Below are positions 15,762 through 23,826 of a stretch of DNA of 64,000 bases, one piece after another (the first letter of the stretch is position 1; each line of letters opens with the position of its first letter). Where the stretch lies: contig CALKNK010000029.1 in assembly GCA_938091165.1 (NCBI GenBank), forward strand, positions 1 through 64,000, written 5' to 3'. The DNA comes from an uncultured Ilumatobacter sp. (GTDB taxonomy: Bacteria > Actinomycetota > Acidimicrobiia > Acidimicrobiales > Ilumatobacteraceae). A model generated the notes under the pieces. That model was not told the origin of the DNA and ran no database searches. It was given only the letters and a program-made list of their open reading frames with translations. The translations under genes and the position numbers were made by a program.

Positions 15762-15806
15762 TGGGCGCGGAGGGACTCGAACCCCCCGACTTCTTCCTTG
15801 TAAGGC
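15762..15806 (-). other. 3' fragment of a tRNA-Val(TAC) gene, candidate attachment site
   Basis: Read on the minus strand, this begins at the anticodon loop (CTTACAA, anticodon TAC), continues through the 3' anticodon strand GGAAG and a T-arm built as GGGGG, TTCGAGT, CCCTC, and ends with acceptor CGCGCCC and discriminator A. The D-arm and 5' acceptor are missing; in their place is the interior of an esterase gene. There is one extra G before the T-stem. Integrases often recombine within the 3' half of a tRNA and leave exactly such a copy at the far end of the element. Confidence 0.7.
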
Positions 15807-15811
15807 CTGCT

Positions 15812-16302
15812 GGCGGCGATCTGATCGAGGAGTCCGTTGTTCGGCGAGCTCGGGTGGCCATGCGGCCGGAGGTCGAGCCAACCGAGAGCGCCAAGTCGGT
15901 ACTGGAGCGCCACCACCACGATGTCGCCTCGTTGCGCGTATCGATGGCCGCTGTAGAGGTCGTTCAGCGCGCTCCCCCACGAGAACGCGCCGCCGTGGAT
16001 CCAGACCATCACGGGTCGACGGGCACCGTCGACCGCTGGAGTCCACACGTTGAGGGTTAGACGATCTTCGCTCTGGGGAGCGTCGAGTTCGAGTTCGTCC
16101 GGAGTTTACGGTGCCGCCGGGCGAACTCTGAGGCATCGAGTGGTCCAGTCCACAGATCTGGCGGTTGGGGCGGTTGCCAACGTCGACGACCGGTTGGTGG
16201 CGCTGCGTACAGAATGGCCTTGAACACGCCAAGGCCGTGTTCGTGCAGCCCCCAAACTGGCCCTCGATCGGTCTCGACGATCGGACGCTCGCCCTGTGTC
16301 AA
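15812..16302 (-). pseudogene. Decayed type B carboxylesterase gene
   Basis: The N-terminal third of a carboxylesterase/para-nitrobenzyl esterase is recognisable. VETDRGPVWGLHEHGL is followed by a frameshift and an in-frame TAA at about 16109-16130, where the second frame reads RPAAP-stop-TPDELELD. It continues as EDRLTLNVWTPAVDG, VMVWIHGGAFSWGSA (oxyanion-hole HGG) and IVVVALQYRLGALGWL up to NNGLLDQIAA. There it meets the tRNA-Val fragment, and the Ser, Glu and His catalytic region is missing. A TTG start (16302) overlaps the lrp stop, so it was once the last gene of that operon. It is non-functional. Confidence 0.8.
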
Positions 16303-16760
16303 CCGACGCCCCAGTCGTAGGTCTGCTTGGTGGTTTCCAGATAGGGAAGGAGGTCGATGCTGGCGACGCCGGGCAGCGTGCGAAACGCGTTCGACAGATC
16401 AATGAAGGCCGCTGTGTCGCGACAGACAACTTCGACGATCAGGTCATAGCGGCCCGCGGTCATCACGACGTAGACGGCGTCATCCTGGCTGCCAATCTCG
16501 GCGGCGACCTTGCGCACGTCCTCGCTGACGTTGATTCCCAGCTGCGCCTGGAATCCAAGCCCCAGCTTGGCCGGGTCCGTCACCGCGACGATGTTGATGA
16601 CACCCTCAGCGGTGAGGCGGTTGACGCGTTGCCTGACTGTTGCGTCGGAGAGCCCGACGAGGCGCCCGAGTTGGGAGAACGAGGTTCGTCCATCGCCCTG
16701 CAGATGGCGAATCAGCTCGGAGTCGATGTCGTCGAGGTGTGGAACGGTGCGGTCATCCAT
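16299..16760 (-). CDS. Lrp/AsnC-family transcriptional regulator
   Basis: A 153-residue feast/famine regulator. The N-terminal HTH has DIDSELIRHLQGDGRTSFSQ and GLSDATVRQRVNRLTAEGVI. The C-terminal RAM domain (about 70-150), with AVYVVMTAGRYDLIVEVVC, binds amino acids and forms dimers or octamers. It lies one base after the GNAT gene and overlaps the broken esterase (TTGA). As a member of an operon with an aminotransferase and an amidohydrolase, it probably senses the amino compound that they handle and regulates this operon and perhaps the divergent oxidase. Confidence 0.92.
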   Translation of the reverse strand: MDDRTVPHLDDIDSELIRHLQGDGRTSFSQLGRLVGLSDATVRQRVNRLTAEGVINIVAVTDPAKLGLGFQAQLGINVSEDVRKVAAEIGSQDDAVYVVMTAGRYDLIVEVVCRDTAAFIDLSNAFRTLPGVASIDLLPYLETTKQTYDWGVG

Positions 16761-16761
16761 G

Positions 16762-17457
16762 TCAGATCAATTCTGGCTGCTCGAAGCTCGGGTTGTGCCA
16801 GACGATCAGCGCTGCCCACGAATCGACCGCAGGATCGGCGATGTAGTTGGCCAGCGCACACCGCGCCTCGAACCCGTTCTCGAGTTGAAAGGTCAGGGTC
16901 GGGTCGTACAGGCGGCCGGCCCGAACTTCGGCGATGTAGTCATCGGCGCTCATCTGACCCTTGTGGTCGGCGTAGCCGGGGATGACCCCGCCGGCCACGA
17001 TCCCCGCGAGGCCGAGCCTGACGCAGATCTGTTTGCGCAGGTCGTACAGCTCGCTACCGATGCCGCGTCGCCGGTACTCGGGGCTGACCACGATGTCGGT
17101 GCCGTAGTACCACTGTCCGGTCGGGTCGTCGCCGGAGTCAGTGGGCGCAGCATAGAAGACCTCGTGCATGGTGTGCTGCGGATTCTCAAAGTCGAAGTGT
17201 GTCCGGACACCGAGCCCGGCCGCCACCGGCGAGTGTCGATCGGGCCCGTCGAAGCCGACTACCGAACCCTGCGGGAACTCCCGGGCAAGAACAACGAAGT
17301 CCGCCTCGCTGTAGAGATCGGCGGCGTCGGCGGTGGGGAACGATGCCAATTCGAGTTGCTCGAGTTGCTCAGCCATGTCCACTGTGATCGGGACGTACTG
17401 CAGCCCCGACGTCTCACCGACCGCGACAACATCGTGCTGGTCCTGGCCGACCGTCAT
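16762..17457 (-). CDS. GNAT-family N-acetyltransferase
   Basis: A 231-residue acetyltransferase. The acetyl-CoA pyrophosphate loop is seen in YGTDIVVSPEYRRRGIGSEL (R-R-G-I-G-S), with DLRKQICVRLGLAGIVAGGV after it. The C-terminal part (EVRAGRLYDPTLTFQLENGF) resembles the larger GNATs sometimes fused to or encoded with nitrilase-type amidases. ATG 17457 overlaps the preceding stop (ATGA); open frame upstream to 17529 is disregarded. Within the aminotransferase-C45-GNAT-Lrp operon it would acetylate an amine or amino acid that belongs to the pathway; the acceptor is unknown. Confidence 0.88.
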   Translation of the reverse strand: MTVGQDQHDVVAVGETSGLQYVPITVDMAEQLEQLELASFPTADAADLYSEADFVVLAREFPQGSVVGFDGPDRHSPVAAGLGVRTHFDFENPQHTMHEVFYAAPTDSGDDPTGQWYYGTDIVVSPEYRRRGIGSELYDLRKQICVRLGLAGIVAGGVIPGYADHKGQMSADDYIAEVRAGRLYDPTLTFQLENGFEARCALANYIADPAVDSWAALIVWHNPSFEQPELI

Positions 17458-18566
17458 GATGCTGCCCCGAGCTCCGAACCACCGAAGGAAATGTACTGAT
17501 ACTCGTTGTCCGCGGGGCGGCCCCAGCATGCCCAGAAGTCGCCGGTCGCGGGCCGCATCACGGCGGCTCCGCTGGACTCGATGTGGTAGGGCTCGCGAGC
17601 CACCTGGCAGATGACTGTGGGTTCGCGGGTCAGTGCGAAGAGGCGCTCGGCATCGACGTCGCCATCGGCAAGCCAGTGCTGGGCAGTTGCCAGGCGCGAT
17701 GCGGAGCTGTCCATTAATCCTGACTCCTTCGCTGCCTGGACTGCCGTCGTGGTCGGGTCGAGGGTGTGGTTGGTGTGGACGATTGGTTCCCCAGCCAGCG
17801 TCTCAACCGCCCGCACCGACGGCATGGCCTCGACGTTGTGGCCGACTCCGTGTCGGTCGAAGATCAAGAAGTTGTGCGCCCCTGCGAGGTCCGCGCGCAA
17901 CAGCTCGTGAAGCGCTGCATCCGCTGACTCGGTCTTGAGCATGGCGCGCACCACTGAGGTCCAGGCGACTCCGGGAGTGCCATCGAGGCCGACAAGGTTG
18001 TTGATGCCAACACACACGCCAGCGGCGTTCATTCCGATCTGGCCGACACAACCGGTGGTCGTGAACACGATGGCGGGCGGAGCATCGTCGGGCCTGAGCC
18101 GCAGCAACAGAACGTGGTCGGTCGCAGTGTCGTGCATGTCCCAGGTCTGGGCAAGGAATCCTTGTCCGCCGGCGCGGTGATCGGGAACGATCGTCGCGGT
18201 GCAATCGTCTTCGATCACGCTGACCGGCGTGTCGCCACCCACCACTGCTCGGACGGTATCGACAAAGTCGGTGAAGCCGCCGACGACCACGGCCTCGGCC
18301 GGCGAGATACCGGCTGCCGCTGCCATGGCGCACATCTCGGCGTACAGGTCTGCGTCGAACGCCTCGTGCGCGCCGAGCATGGACTCCGCGATCGCCAGGA
18401 CGTCTGGCTTGGCGATCGGCCCGCCGCTCCAGAGGCCCGAAGCAACCAGTTCGACACGGTCATGCGCGTAGGCGCGGATCTCCTCTGCGTAGGTTGAGCC
18501 GTGCGTGTGGCCGATGCTCTCGGGTGAGCCGCCGGCGTCGAGCACTCGAATCGGTGGTCGGCTCAT
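17454..18566 (-). CDS. C45-family (acyl-CoA:6-aminopenicillanate acyltransferase-like) amidohydrolase
   Basis: A 370-residue Ntn-hydrolase of the isopenicillin-N acyltransferase/C45 peptidase family. These are made as proenzymes and cut themselves before a Cys that becomes the N-terminal nucleophile; here Cys122 in VIEDDCTATIV is the likely residue. Family stretches follow: AQTWDMHDTATDHVLLLRLRP, GCVGQIGMNAAGVCVGINNL and HNFLIFDRHGVGHNVEA. ATG 18566 overlaps the aminotransferase stop (ATGA). Bacterial members act on N-acyl amino acids, lipopeptides or other amides. In this operon it may release an amine for the aminotransferase or the divergent oxidase; this is inference. Confidence 0.88.
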   Translation of the reverse strand: MSRPPIRVLDAGGSPESIGHTHGSTYAEEIRAYAHDRVELVASGLWSGGPIAKPDVLAIAESMLGAHEAFDADLYAEMCAMAAAAGISPAEAVVVGGFTDFVDTVRAVVGGDTPVSVIEDDCTATIVPDHRAGGQGFLAQTWDMHDTATDHVLLLRLRPDDAPPAIVFTTTGCVGQIGMNAAGVCVGINNLVGLDGTPGVAWTSVVRAMLKTESADAALHELLRADLAGAHNFLIFDRHGVGHNVEAMPSVRAVETLAGEPIVHTNHTLDPTTTAVQAAKESGLMDSSASRLATAQHWLADGDVDAERLFALTREPTVICQVAREPYHIESSGAAVMRPATGDFWACWGRPADNEYQYISFGGSELGAAS

Positions 18567-19792
18567 GAGGCCGGCACCAGGGTGATCGCCTCGGCGAACG
18601 CGTCGATGCACGTGTCGATGTCGGCGTCGTCGATCACGAGCGGCGGGCAGTACACGATTGCGTCGTTGACCGGCCGGGCTACGACCCCGAGATCCAGCAT
18701 CTTGTCCCGGATCGCAACGGTCCTCGACACGTCAGTACCGTCCGGTAGACGGGCTGCCCAGACCGCCCCCACACCGCGAACCTCGGCAATCTCGCCATCG
18801 GTGCGCAGAGCTTCGAGCCCGGCTTGAAACCGTTGGCCGATTCGGGTGGCCCGCCCAGCCAGATCTTCGGATTCGAGGATCTCGATGTTTGCCACGGCCG
18901 CCGCGGCCGCTGCCGGATGGCCGCTGTACGTGTATCCGTGGCGGAACATGTAGTCGGGGTCGGCCTCCATCACGGCGCAGACATGACGGTCGACGATAAC
19001 GCCGCCAAGCGGCTGGTAGCCACTGGTGACACCCTTCGCGAAGGTGATGAGATCAGGCTGCACTCCATAGGTCTGCGCCGCGAACCACTCACCTGTGCGC
19101 CCGAACCCGGTGATCACCTCGTCGAAGATCAAGAGCGCACCCGATTCGTCGCAGAGCTTCCGGAGGCCCTCAAGGTAGCCGTCCATGGGCGGAAAGACAC
19201 CGCCCGCGCCCTGCACCGGCTCGGTCACGACAGCTGCGACCCGGTCGCCATGTTCGCTGAAGATCCGAGCGGCCGATTCGATGTCATCCGGATCGACCTC
19301 GATCACGTGTGGGAGAAGATCTCCCCACCCCTCCCGGTAGGCCTCGATTCCCTGGAGGGAGGTGCCACCAACGTTGACGCCGTGGTAGCCACGAGTTCGG
19401 CGGATCAGAATCTGACGTTCGGGTTCGCCACGGAGCTGCGCAATTGTCCGGGCGAGCTTGAACGCAGTGTCGATCGATTCGGAACCCGAACAGCACAGAA
19501 AGACTCGCGAATCGTCGAAGGGAGACACCCGAGCGATTTCGTCTGCAGCGTGCTCGGCAGGTCCGTTGCTCCAGGGCGGGAAGATGTTGTAGCTGTCCAG
19601 AGTGTTCAACTGATCGGTGATCGCGTCGATCATTTCGCGCCGGCCATGACCCACCTGGCAATACCAGAGACTGGCCATTGCATCGATGTACTCGTTGCCC
19701 TGGTCGTCCCAGATCCGGACACCGTCGGCCTTGACCAGTCGGCGAGCACCCGACACCTCGGGTTTGCCGAACGGATACAACAGACTGCTCAT
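18563..19792 (-). CDS. Class III (omega) aminotransferase
   Basis: A 409-residue PLP-dependent aminotransferase that would move an amino group from an omega-amino acid or amine to pyruvate or 2-oxoglutarate. Asp224 in LLIFDEVITGFGRTGEWF holds the PLP ring nitrogen, and Lys253 in LITFAKGVTSGYQPLGG forms the Schiff base. SLWYCQVGHGRREM near 41-54 places it among the beta-alanine/putrescine-pyruvate type enzymes. ATG 19792 follows an AAGGG site. It is the first gene of an operon in which every intact gene overlaps or abuts the next, and it is divergent from a flavin oxidase gene across 155 bases. Confidence 0.92.
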   Translation of the reverse strand: MSSLLYPFGKPEVSGARRLVKADGVRIWDDQGNEYIDAMASLWYCQVGHGRREMIDAITDQLNTLDSYNIFPPWSNGPAEHAADEIARVSPFDDSRVFLCCSGSESIDTAFKLARTIAQLRGEPERQILIRRTRGYHGVNVGGTSLQGIEAYREGWGDLLPHVIEVDPDDIESAARIFSEHGDRVAAVVTEPVQGAGGVFPPMDGYLEGLRKLCDESGALLIFDEVITGFGRTGEWFAAQTYGVQPDLITFAKGVTSGYQPLGGVIVDRHVCAVMEADPDYMFRHGYTYSGHPAAAAAAVANIEILESEDLAGRATRIGQRFQAGLEALRTDGEIAEVRGVGAVWAARLPDGTDVSRTVAIRDKMLDLGVVARPVNDAIVYCPPLVIDDADIDTCIDAFAEAITLVPAS

Positions 19793-19935
19793 GACTGGAC
19801 TGCCCTTCGAAATTGCCACCTACGACTGCACACAGTACCACTATTATCGAACTCTATTCGTCTGAATACCTCGGATCCAGAGCTATATCGCTCAGTCGGC
19901 GATACAAATTGACTACGAACACTCGCTTCTGTCGC

Positions 19936-19941
19936 TAATAT
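19936..19941 (+). promoter_or_regulatory. -10 box of a probable leaderless promoter
   Basis: TAATAT ends 6 bases before the ATG at 19948, so transcription would begin at or within a base of the start codon, and no ribosome-binding site is possible or seen. TTGACT at 19909-19914 may act as a poor -35 (21-base spacing). Leaderless mRNAs are common in actinobacteria. Confidence 0.5.
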
Positions 19942-19947
19942 CGAGTC

Positions 19948-21330
19948 ATGACTGTCGCCGACGCTGTCACCACTCCGCTCTGGGTCGAACAGGCGGAGCG
20001 GACACCGACTCGCTCGCCGATCCAGGGTGATGTCGATGTCGATGTCGCCATCGTCGGCGGCGGCTACAGCGGGTTGTGGACTGCGTACTACCTGCGCCAG
20101 ATCGATCCGACACTGCGCATCCAGATCATCGAGAAGCACTACTGCGGTTTCGGCGCATCAGGTCGGAACGGCGGTTGGGCCGTCGGTGAGTTGGCCGGCT
20201 CCTTCGAGAGCTACGCGCAGCGCTCCTCGCACCAGGAGGTGCTCCGTCAGAGCCGGGCCGTGTTCGACGCCGTCGACGAAATCGGGCGGGTCACGGACGC
20301 GGCCGGAATCGATTGCGACTATCACAAGGGCGGGTGGATTCGAGCGGCCCGCAACACCGCTCAAGCGCGCCGGCAACGCGAGGAAATTGCTCACGACTAC
20401 GCACTCGGCCTGACCGACGACGATCTCCGCCTGCTCGAGCCCGACGAGGCGCGAGACCACATGTCCGCAAGTCGGGTCAGCGGCGGCATCTTCTTCTCCC
20501 ACTGTGCGGCACTCCATCCCGCGAAGCTGGCATTCGGGCTGGCCGACCAGCTCGACGCCAACGGAGTCGAGATCGCTGAATCCACGACGGTCACCGCCAT
20601 CGGCCCCAGCGGGGTCCACACCGACCACGGGACCGTCCGTGCCGATGTCGTGATCCGGGCGACCGAGGCCTACACCCGCGATCTCGCCGGCGAGCGCCGA
20701 ACACTGCTACCGGTCTATTCGCTGATGATCGCAACGGAGCCGTTGAGCGACGGCGTGCTCGCCGAGATCGGATTGAGCGATCGGCCGACCTTCTCCGATG
20801 ATCGCTTCATGGTGATCTACGGACAACGAACAGCCGATGGTCGCCTTGCGTTCGGTGGGCGCGGGGTCCCGTACCTATGGGGCTCGAAGATCGAACGGTC
20901 TGCCGAGCTGCATCTCGCTTCGCACGAGCTGCTGCGCGACACGCTGATCGATCTGCTCCCGGGTCTCGGCGACATGCAGATCACACATCGCTGGGGTGGC
21001 GTTCTCGGCATTCCGCGTGATTGGGTTCCTGGCTTGCGCTTCGACCCCATGACCGGTCGAGGGACACTCGGCGGGTACGTCGGCGAGGGTGTCGCCGCGA
21101 GCAATCTGGCCGGGCGCACGATGGCCGACCTGGTCACCGGCCGGAACACCGACCGCACTTCGTTGCCGTGGGTCGGAGTGAATCCCAGGCGCTGGGAACC
21201 CGAGCCGTTCCGCTGGCTGGGTGTTCGTAGCGGGCGCAACATCATGAATCGAGCGGATCACATCGAAGACACCACGGACAGAGAGGCCAAAGTCGCGTAC
21301 CGAGTGGCACAGCTACTGCGCGGCGCCTGA
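19948..21330 (+). CDS. DAO/PuuB-type FAD-dependent amine oxidoreductase
   Basis: A 460-residue DAO-superfamily flavoprotein like gamma-glutamylputrescine oxidase. The N-terminal LWVEQAERTP segment and VDVAIVGGGYSGLWTAYYL are followed by IIEKHYCGFGASGRNGGWAV, the signature of the PuuB group. HRWGGVLGIPRDWVPGL and GTLGGYVGEGVAASNLAG are the C-terminal FAD and substrate parts. It would oxidise an amine or N-methyl/N-acyl amine with O2, giving H2O2 and an aldehyde or imine. The divergent aminotransferase/C45/Lrp operon makes amine catabolism the sensible context. A truncated gene of the same family is present at 3729-3894. Confidence 0.9.
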   Translation: MTVADAVTTPLWVEQAERTPTRSPIQGDVDVDVAIVGGGYSGLWTAYYLRQIDPTLRIQIIEKHYCGFGASGRNGGWAVGELAGSFESYAQRSSHQEVLRQSRAVFDAVDEIGRVTDAAGIDCDYHKGGWIRAARNTAQARRQREEIAHDYALGLTDDDLRLLEPDEARDHMSASRVSGGIFFSHCAALHPAKLAFGLADQLDANGVEIAESTTVTAIGPSGVHTDHGTVRADVVIRATEAYTRDLAGERRTLLPVYSLMIATEPLSDGVLAEIGLSDRPTFSDDRFMVIYGQRTADGRLAFGGRGVPYLWGSKIERSAELHLASHELLRDTLIDLLPGLGDMQITHRWGGVLGIPRDWVPGLRFDPMTGRGTLGGYVGEGVAASNLAGRTMADLVTGRNTDRTSLPWVGVNPRRWEPEPFRWLGVRSGRNIMNRADHIEDTTDREAKVAYRVAQLLRGA

Positions 21331-21335
21331 GAACG

Positions 21336-21370
21336 AAAGAAACCCTGGCGGATCTTGCGATCTACCAGGG
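21336..21370 (-). terminator. Rho-independent terminator behind tRNA-fMet
   Basis: CCCTGG (21343-21348) and CCAGGG (21365-21370), with inner GATC/GATC pairing and a TTGC loop, make a strong stem. Read on the minus strand it is followed by TTTCTTTC, as expected for the end of the tRNA transcript. It may also slow transcription from the oxidase gene on the other side. Confidence 0.75.
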
Positions 21371-21379
21371 CTTCCTAAA

Positions 21380-21456
<77 letters not shown>

Positions 21457-21611
21457 GCGAACAGACAGCCAAGAGTACGCCGACAACACGGCGTTGACAA
21501 CCAGGCTCCGCATGACGATCTCGACAGACGCGGCGTAGAGGCGGCCCGCTCCGACTCCACGCAATCGCTCCGGACCGCATCGCCGGCGCTGCCAGCCGGT
21601 ACGTTGCTCCG

Positions 21612-22544
21612 GTGACGCCTGCAGAGACAGCAACGCCGACTCGAGACACCGATGTCGGTCGAGGGCTGCTTGGCGCTGGTGTCGCCGTCTGCGCCTGGTC
21701 CGTCGGAACCATTCTCGCCAAGGGAATTGAGATGGGTGGCCTCGCTCTCGGCGCCTATCGCTTCTGGATCTTCGGCATCGGGTTAGTCATCTGGATGCAG
21801 GTCAGGGGAATGCCGTTCAGCGCACAGGTCATGCGAAAATCAATGTGGGGCGGCCTCGCGCTCGGTGCTGACATTGCGCTGTTCTTCACCGCTGTCAAAG
21901 AGACAAGCATCGTCAACGCAACGATTATTGGCTCGCTACAGCCGATCCTCGTCGGCATCATCGCCGCAAAATTTTTCGGTGAGAAGATCCGCAAACAAGA
22001 CGCTCTGTGGTCATTGGTTGCCTTGGTCGGCGTCTTCGTCATCGTCGCTTCGTCTGCTGACAACGACGTCACCAGTCTCCGTGGCGATCTCCTAGCCGCC
22101 GCTGCAATGTTCTCCTGGGGCGGGTACTTCATCGCATCGAAGCAGTCGAAGAAGGACATGTCGCCCACCGAGTTCACCGCAGGCACGTCACTCTGGACCG
22201 CAATTATCTGCACACCGCTCGGCTTCGCTTTCGGCCAGGACATGTCGATTCCGTCCGCCAAGAACCTCGGCCTCCTCCTCGTCATGATCGCTGTTTCTGG
22301 CATTATCGGCCACTCGTTGATGAACTGGTCACTCGTCCGCATACCGCTGTGGGTCGGCTCAACGTTCACGCTCCTGATCCCCGTATTCTCTGCTCTCCTC
22401 GCTTGGATCTTCTTTGACGAAGAACTCCTCGTGATCCAGGCCGTCGCGATGGTTGTCGTCCTCGGTTCGCTCGCCGTGATCGTGCAAGGCCAGTCGAGTC
22501 CGAGAAACACTGCGCTCCCCGCCAAACAGTCGACCTCGTCCTAA
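21612..22544 (+). CDS. EamA/DMT-superfamily transporter
   Basis: A 310-residue membrane protein with two EamA repeats and about ten membrane segments (GAGVAVCAWSVGTILAKG at the first, IIGHSLMNWSLVRIPLWVG before the ninth). The end of the first repeat shows IIGSLQPILVGIIAAKFFGE and that of the second FTLLIPVFSALLAWIFFDEE, the standard conserved pattern. Such proteins export or import amino acids, purines or similar metabolites. The start is GTG 21612. It stands alone, 155 bases behind the 5' end of the divergent tRNA gene, and the substrate is unknown. Confidence 0.9.
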   Translation: MTPAETATPTRDTDVGRGLLGAGVAVCAWSVGTILAKGIEMGGLALGAYRFWIFGIGLVIWMQVRGMPFSAQVMRKSMWGGLALGADIALFFTAVKETSIVNATIIGSLQPILVGIIAAKFFGEKIRKQDALWSLVALVGVFVIVASSADNDVTSLRGDLLAAAAMFSWGGYFIASKQSKKDMSPTEFTAGTSLWTAIICTPLGFAFGQDMSIPSAKNLGLLLVMIAVSGIIGHSLMNWSLVRIPLWVGSTFTLLIPVFSALLAWIFFDEELLVIQAVAMVVVLGSLAVIVQGQSSPRNTALPAKQSTSS

Positions 22545-22707
22545 TCTGTAGCCCGCAGAAGCGGTCGCGACCGCAACCACCACATCCTTGGTTACCTCGT
22601 CGCGACCAACGGTGCCACGTCGCCTGCAGTGATTTCAGCGGTGCGCGACCGTGTGCTGTTTCGCTCCAGTTCAACTACGTTCTTTCTCTATAGTCTCCCG
22701 ATTGAGT

Positions 22708-22815
22708 CAGCGCCGGTGGCGGTGGCGTCGGGAGGTCCGCGACGAGGTTGTACCACTGCGTCGGCATTTCGGATTCGTCGAGGAGGATCTTCTTGGGAGT
22801 TACTTTTCCGGCCAT
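22708..22815 (-). pseudogene. N-terminal remnant of a TrpB-like PLP enzyme
   Basis: From ATG 22815 the frame reads KILLDESEMPTQWYNLVADL then PTPPPPAL, the typical start of TrpB2-type tryptophan synthase beta chains. After about 36 residues the family sequence stops (it should continue with a HPGTG segment) and the frame ends a few codons later. The remaining 90% of the gene is absent. It occupies most of the 307-base stretch between the DMT transporter and the coiled-coil gene; the rest (22545-22707) holds nothing recognisable. Confidence 0.75.
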
Positions 22816-22851
22816 GACCAGACCGTAGTCAGCTAGATTTAACTGTCTGCC

Positions 22852-23790
22852 ATGGGATTCTTTCGAAAAAAGACTGACACCCCCGACCAACTCGAGGTCC
22901 TGCGTTTGGAAATAGTCTCTTTACGCAAGCAGCTCGATGACGCCGATCAGCAGAAGGCTCAGCTTCTCGCAAGAGTCGAGACCGTCGATGAAACGAGCAC
23001 GGCGTTACGTGGCCGCGTCGAGTCAGCCGACCAAATCAACGCCGTGCTGCATCAGCGCGTTGACGCGCTTGACTCCGCCAACGCTCAACTCGGCCAGCGC
23101 GTCGGCTCTGTCGACGGCGCAGTCGTTCGCGTACGCGACGACGTGGCAGCCGTGAACCAACAACTCGAGAGCGCTAACACCCTCGGTGCCGAAGTCCAGG
23201 CGCTGACGGAACGGCTCAACTCGACACCGGTCCTGCCTCCTCTCCGGGCCGCGCTGCCACCACCGGATGGACGCGTCGAAGAACTTCTTCGCCAAGTGGC
23301 GGCGCTGTCTGACACCGTCACCGCTCAGGGCAAGACTCCTGTCGTCGACCCGGCTGAAATCAGTGCACTTGCGCAACGGCTCGATGCTATGTCGGCCGAT
23401 CTAACCGCCCGTAAAGAGCAAGTCGACGACGCAGGTGCTAAAGCCGGCAGCACGCCCAACAAGACCGCGGTTGCTCCCGAAGACGTTGAGGTCATGCGCA
23501 CTGAGATAACAGAAATGGCCGAGAGCATGGCCGCTCTCGATCGACGAATAACCAACGTTTCGATGGAACTTGCCAACCAACTGACCGAGTTGAGCAATGA
23601 CCTCGAGGTGTTACTCCTTTCAGCCGACAACAAGGCCGACGACGGCGATGAGGCTGCAGTTGTCGGCCTCGCTATCGAAGCGGTCCAGCAGAGCACCGAA
23701 CGGCTCGCCATCGAGCAAGCGCGCTATCAGATTCAGTTTCGCCAAGATCTCGCCGAGCTCGCCGAACGGCTGCGACGCCCTGCGCGCTGA
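22852..23790 (+). CDS. Coiled-coil protein of unknown function
   Basis: A 312-residue hydrophilic protein without signal peptide or membrane segment. Residues 12-130 form an extended heptad coil with a repeating pattern of LRGRVESADQINAVLHQRVD and LDSANAQLGQRV type, broken by a proline-rich linker (VLPPLRAALPPPDGR, about 125-140). Further helices cover 140-175 and 205-310. The first residues, MGFFRKKTD, are basic. It resembles no enzyme family that I recognise. Its structure suggests a scaffold or cytoskeleton-like partner. It is convergent with the UPF0182 gene. Confidence 0.75.
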   Translation: MGFFRKKTDTPDQLEVLRLEIVSLRKQLDDADQQKAQLLARVETVDETSTALRGRVESADQINAVLHQRVDALDSANAQLGQRVGSVDGAVVRVRDDVAAVNQQLESANTLGAEVQALTERLNSTPVLPPLRAALPPPDGRVEELLRQVAALSDTVTAQGKTPVVDPAEISALAQRLDAMSADLTARKEQVDDAGAKAGSTPNKTAVAPEDVEVMRTEITEMAESMAALDRRITNVSMELANQLTELSNDLEVLLLSADNKADDGDEAAVVGLAIEAVQQSTERLAIEQARYQIQFRQDLAELAERLRRPAR

Positions 23791-23826
23791 TCTTCGAGAC
23801 GGCGCCTCCGCGCACCCAGCCCGATT

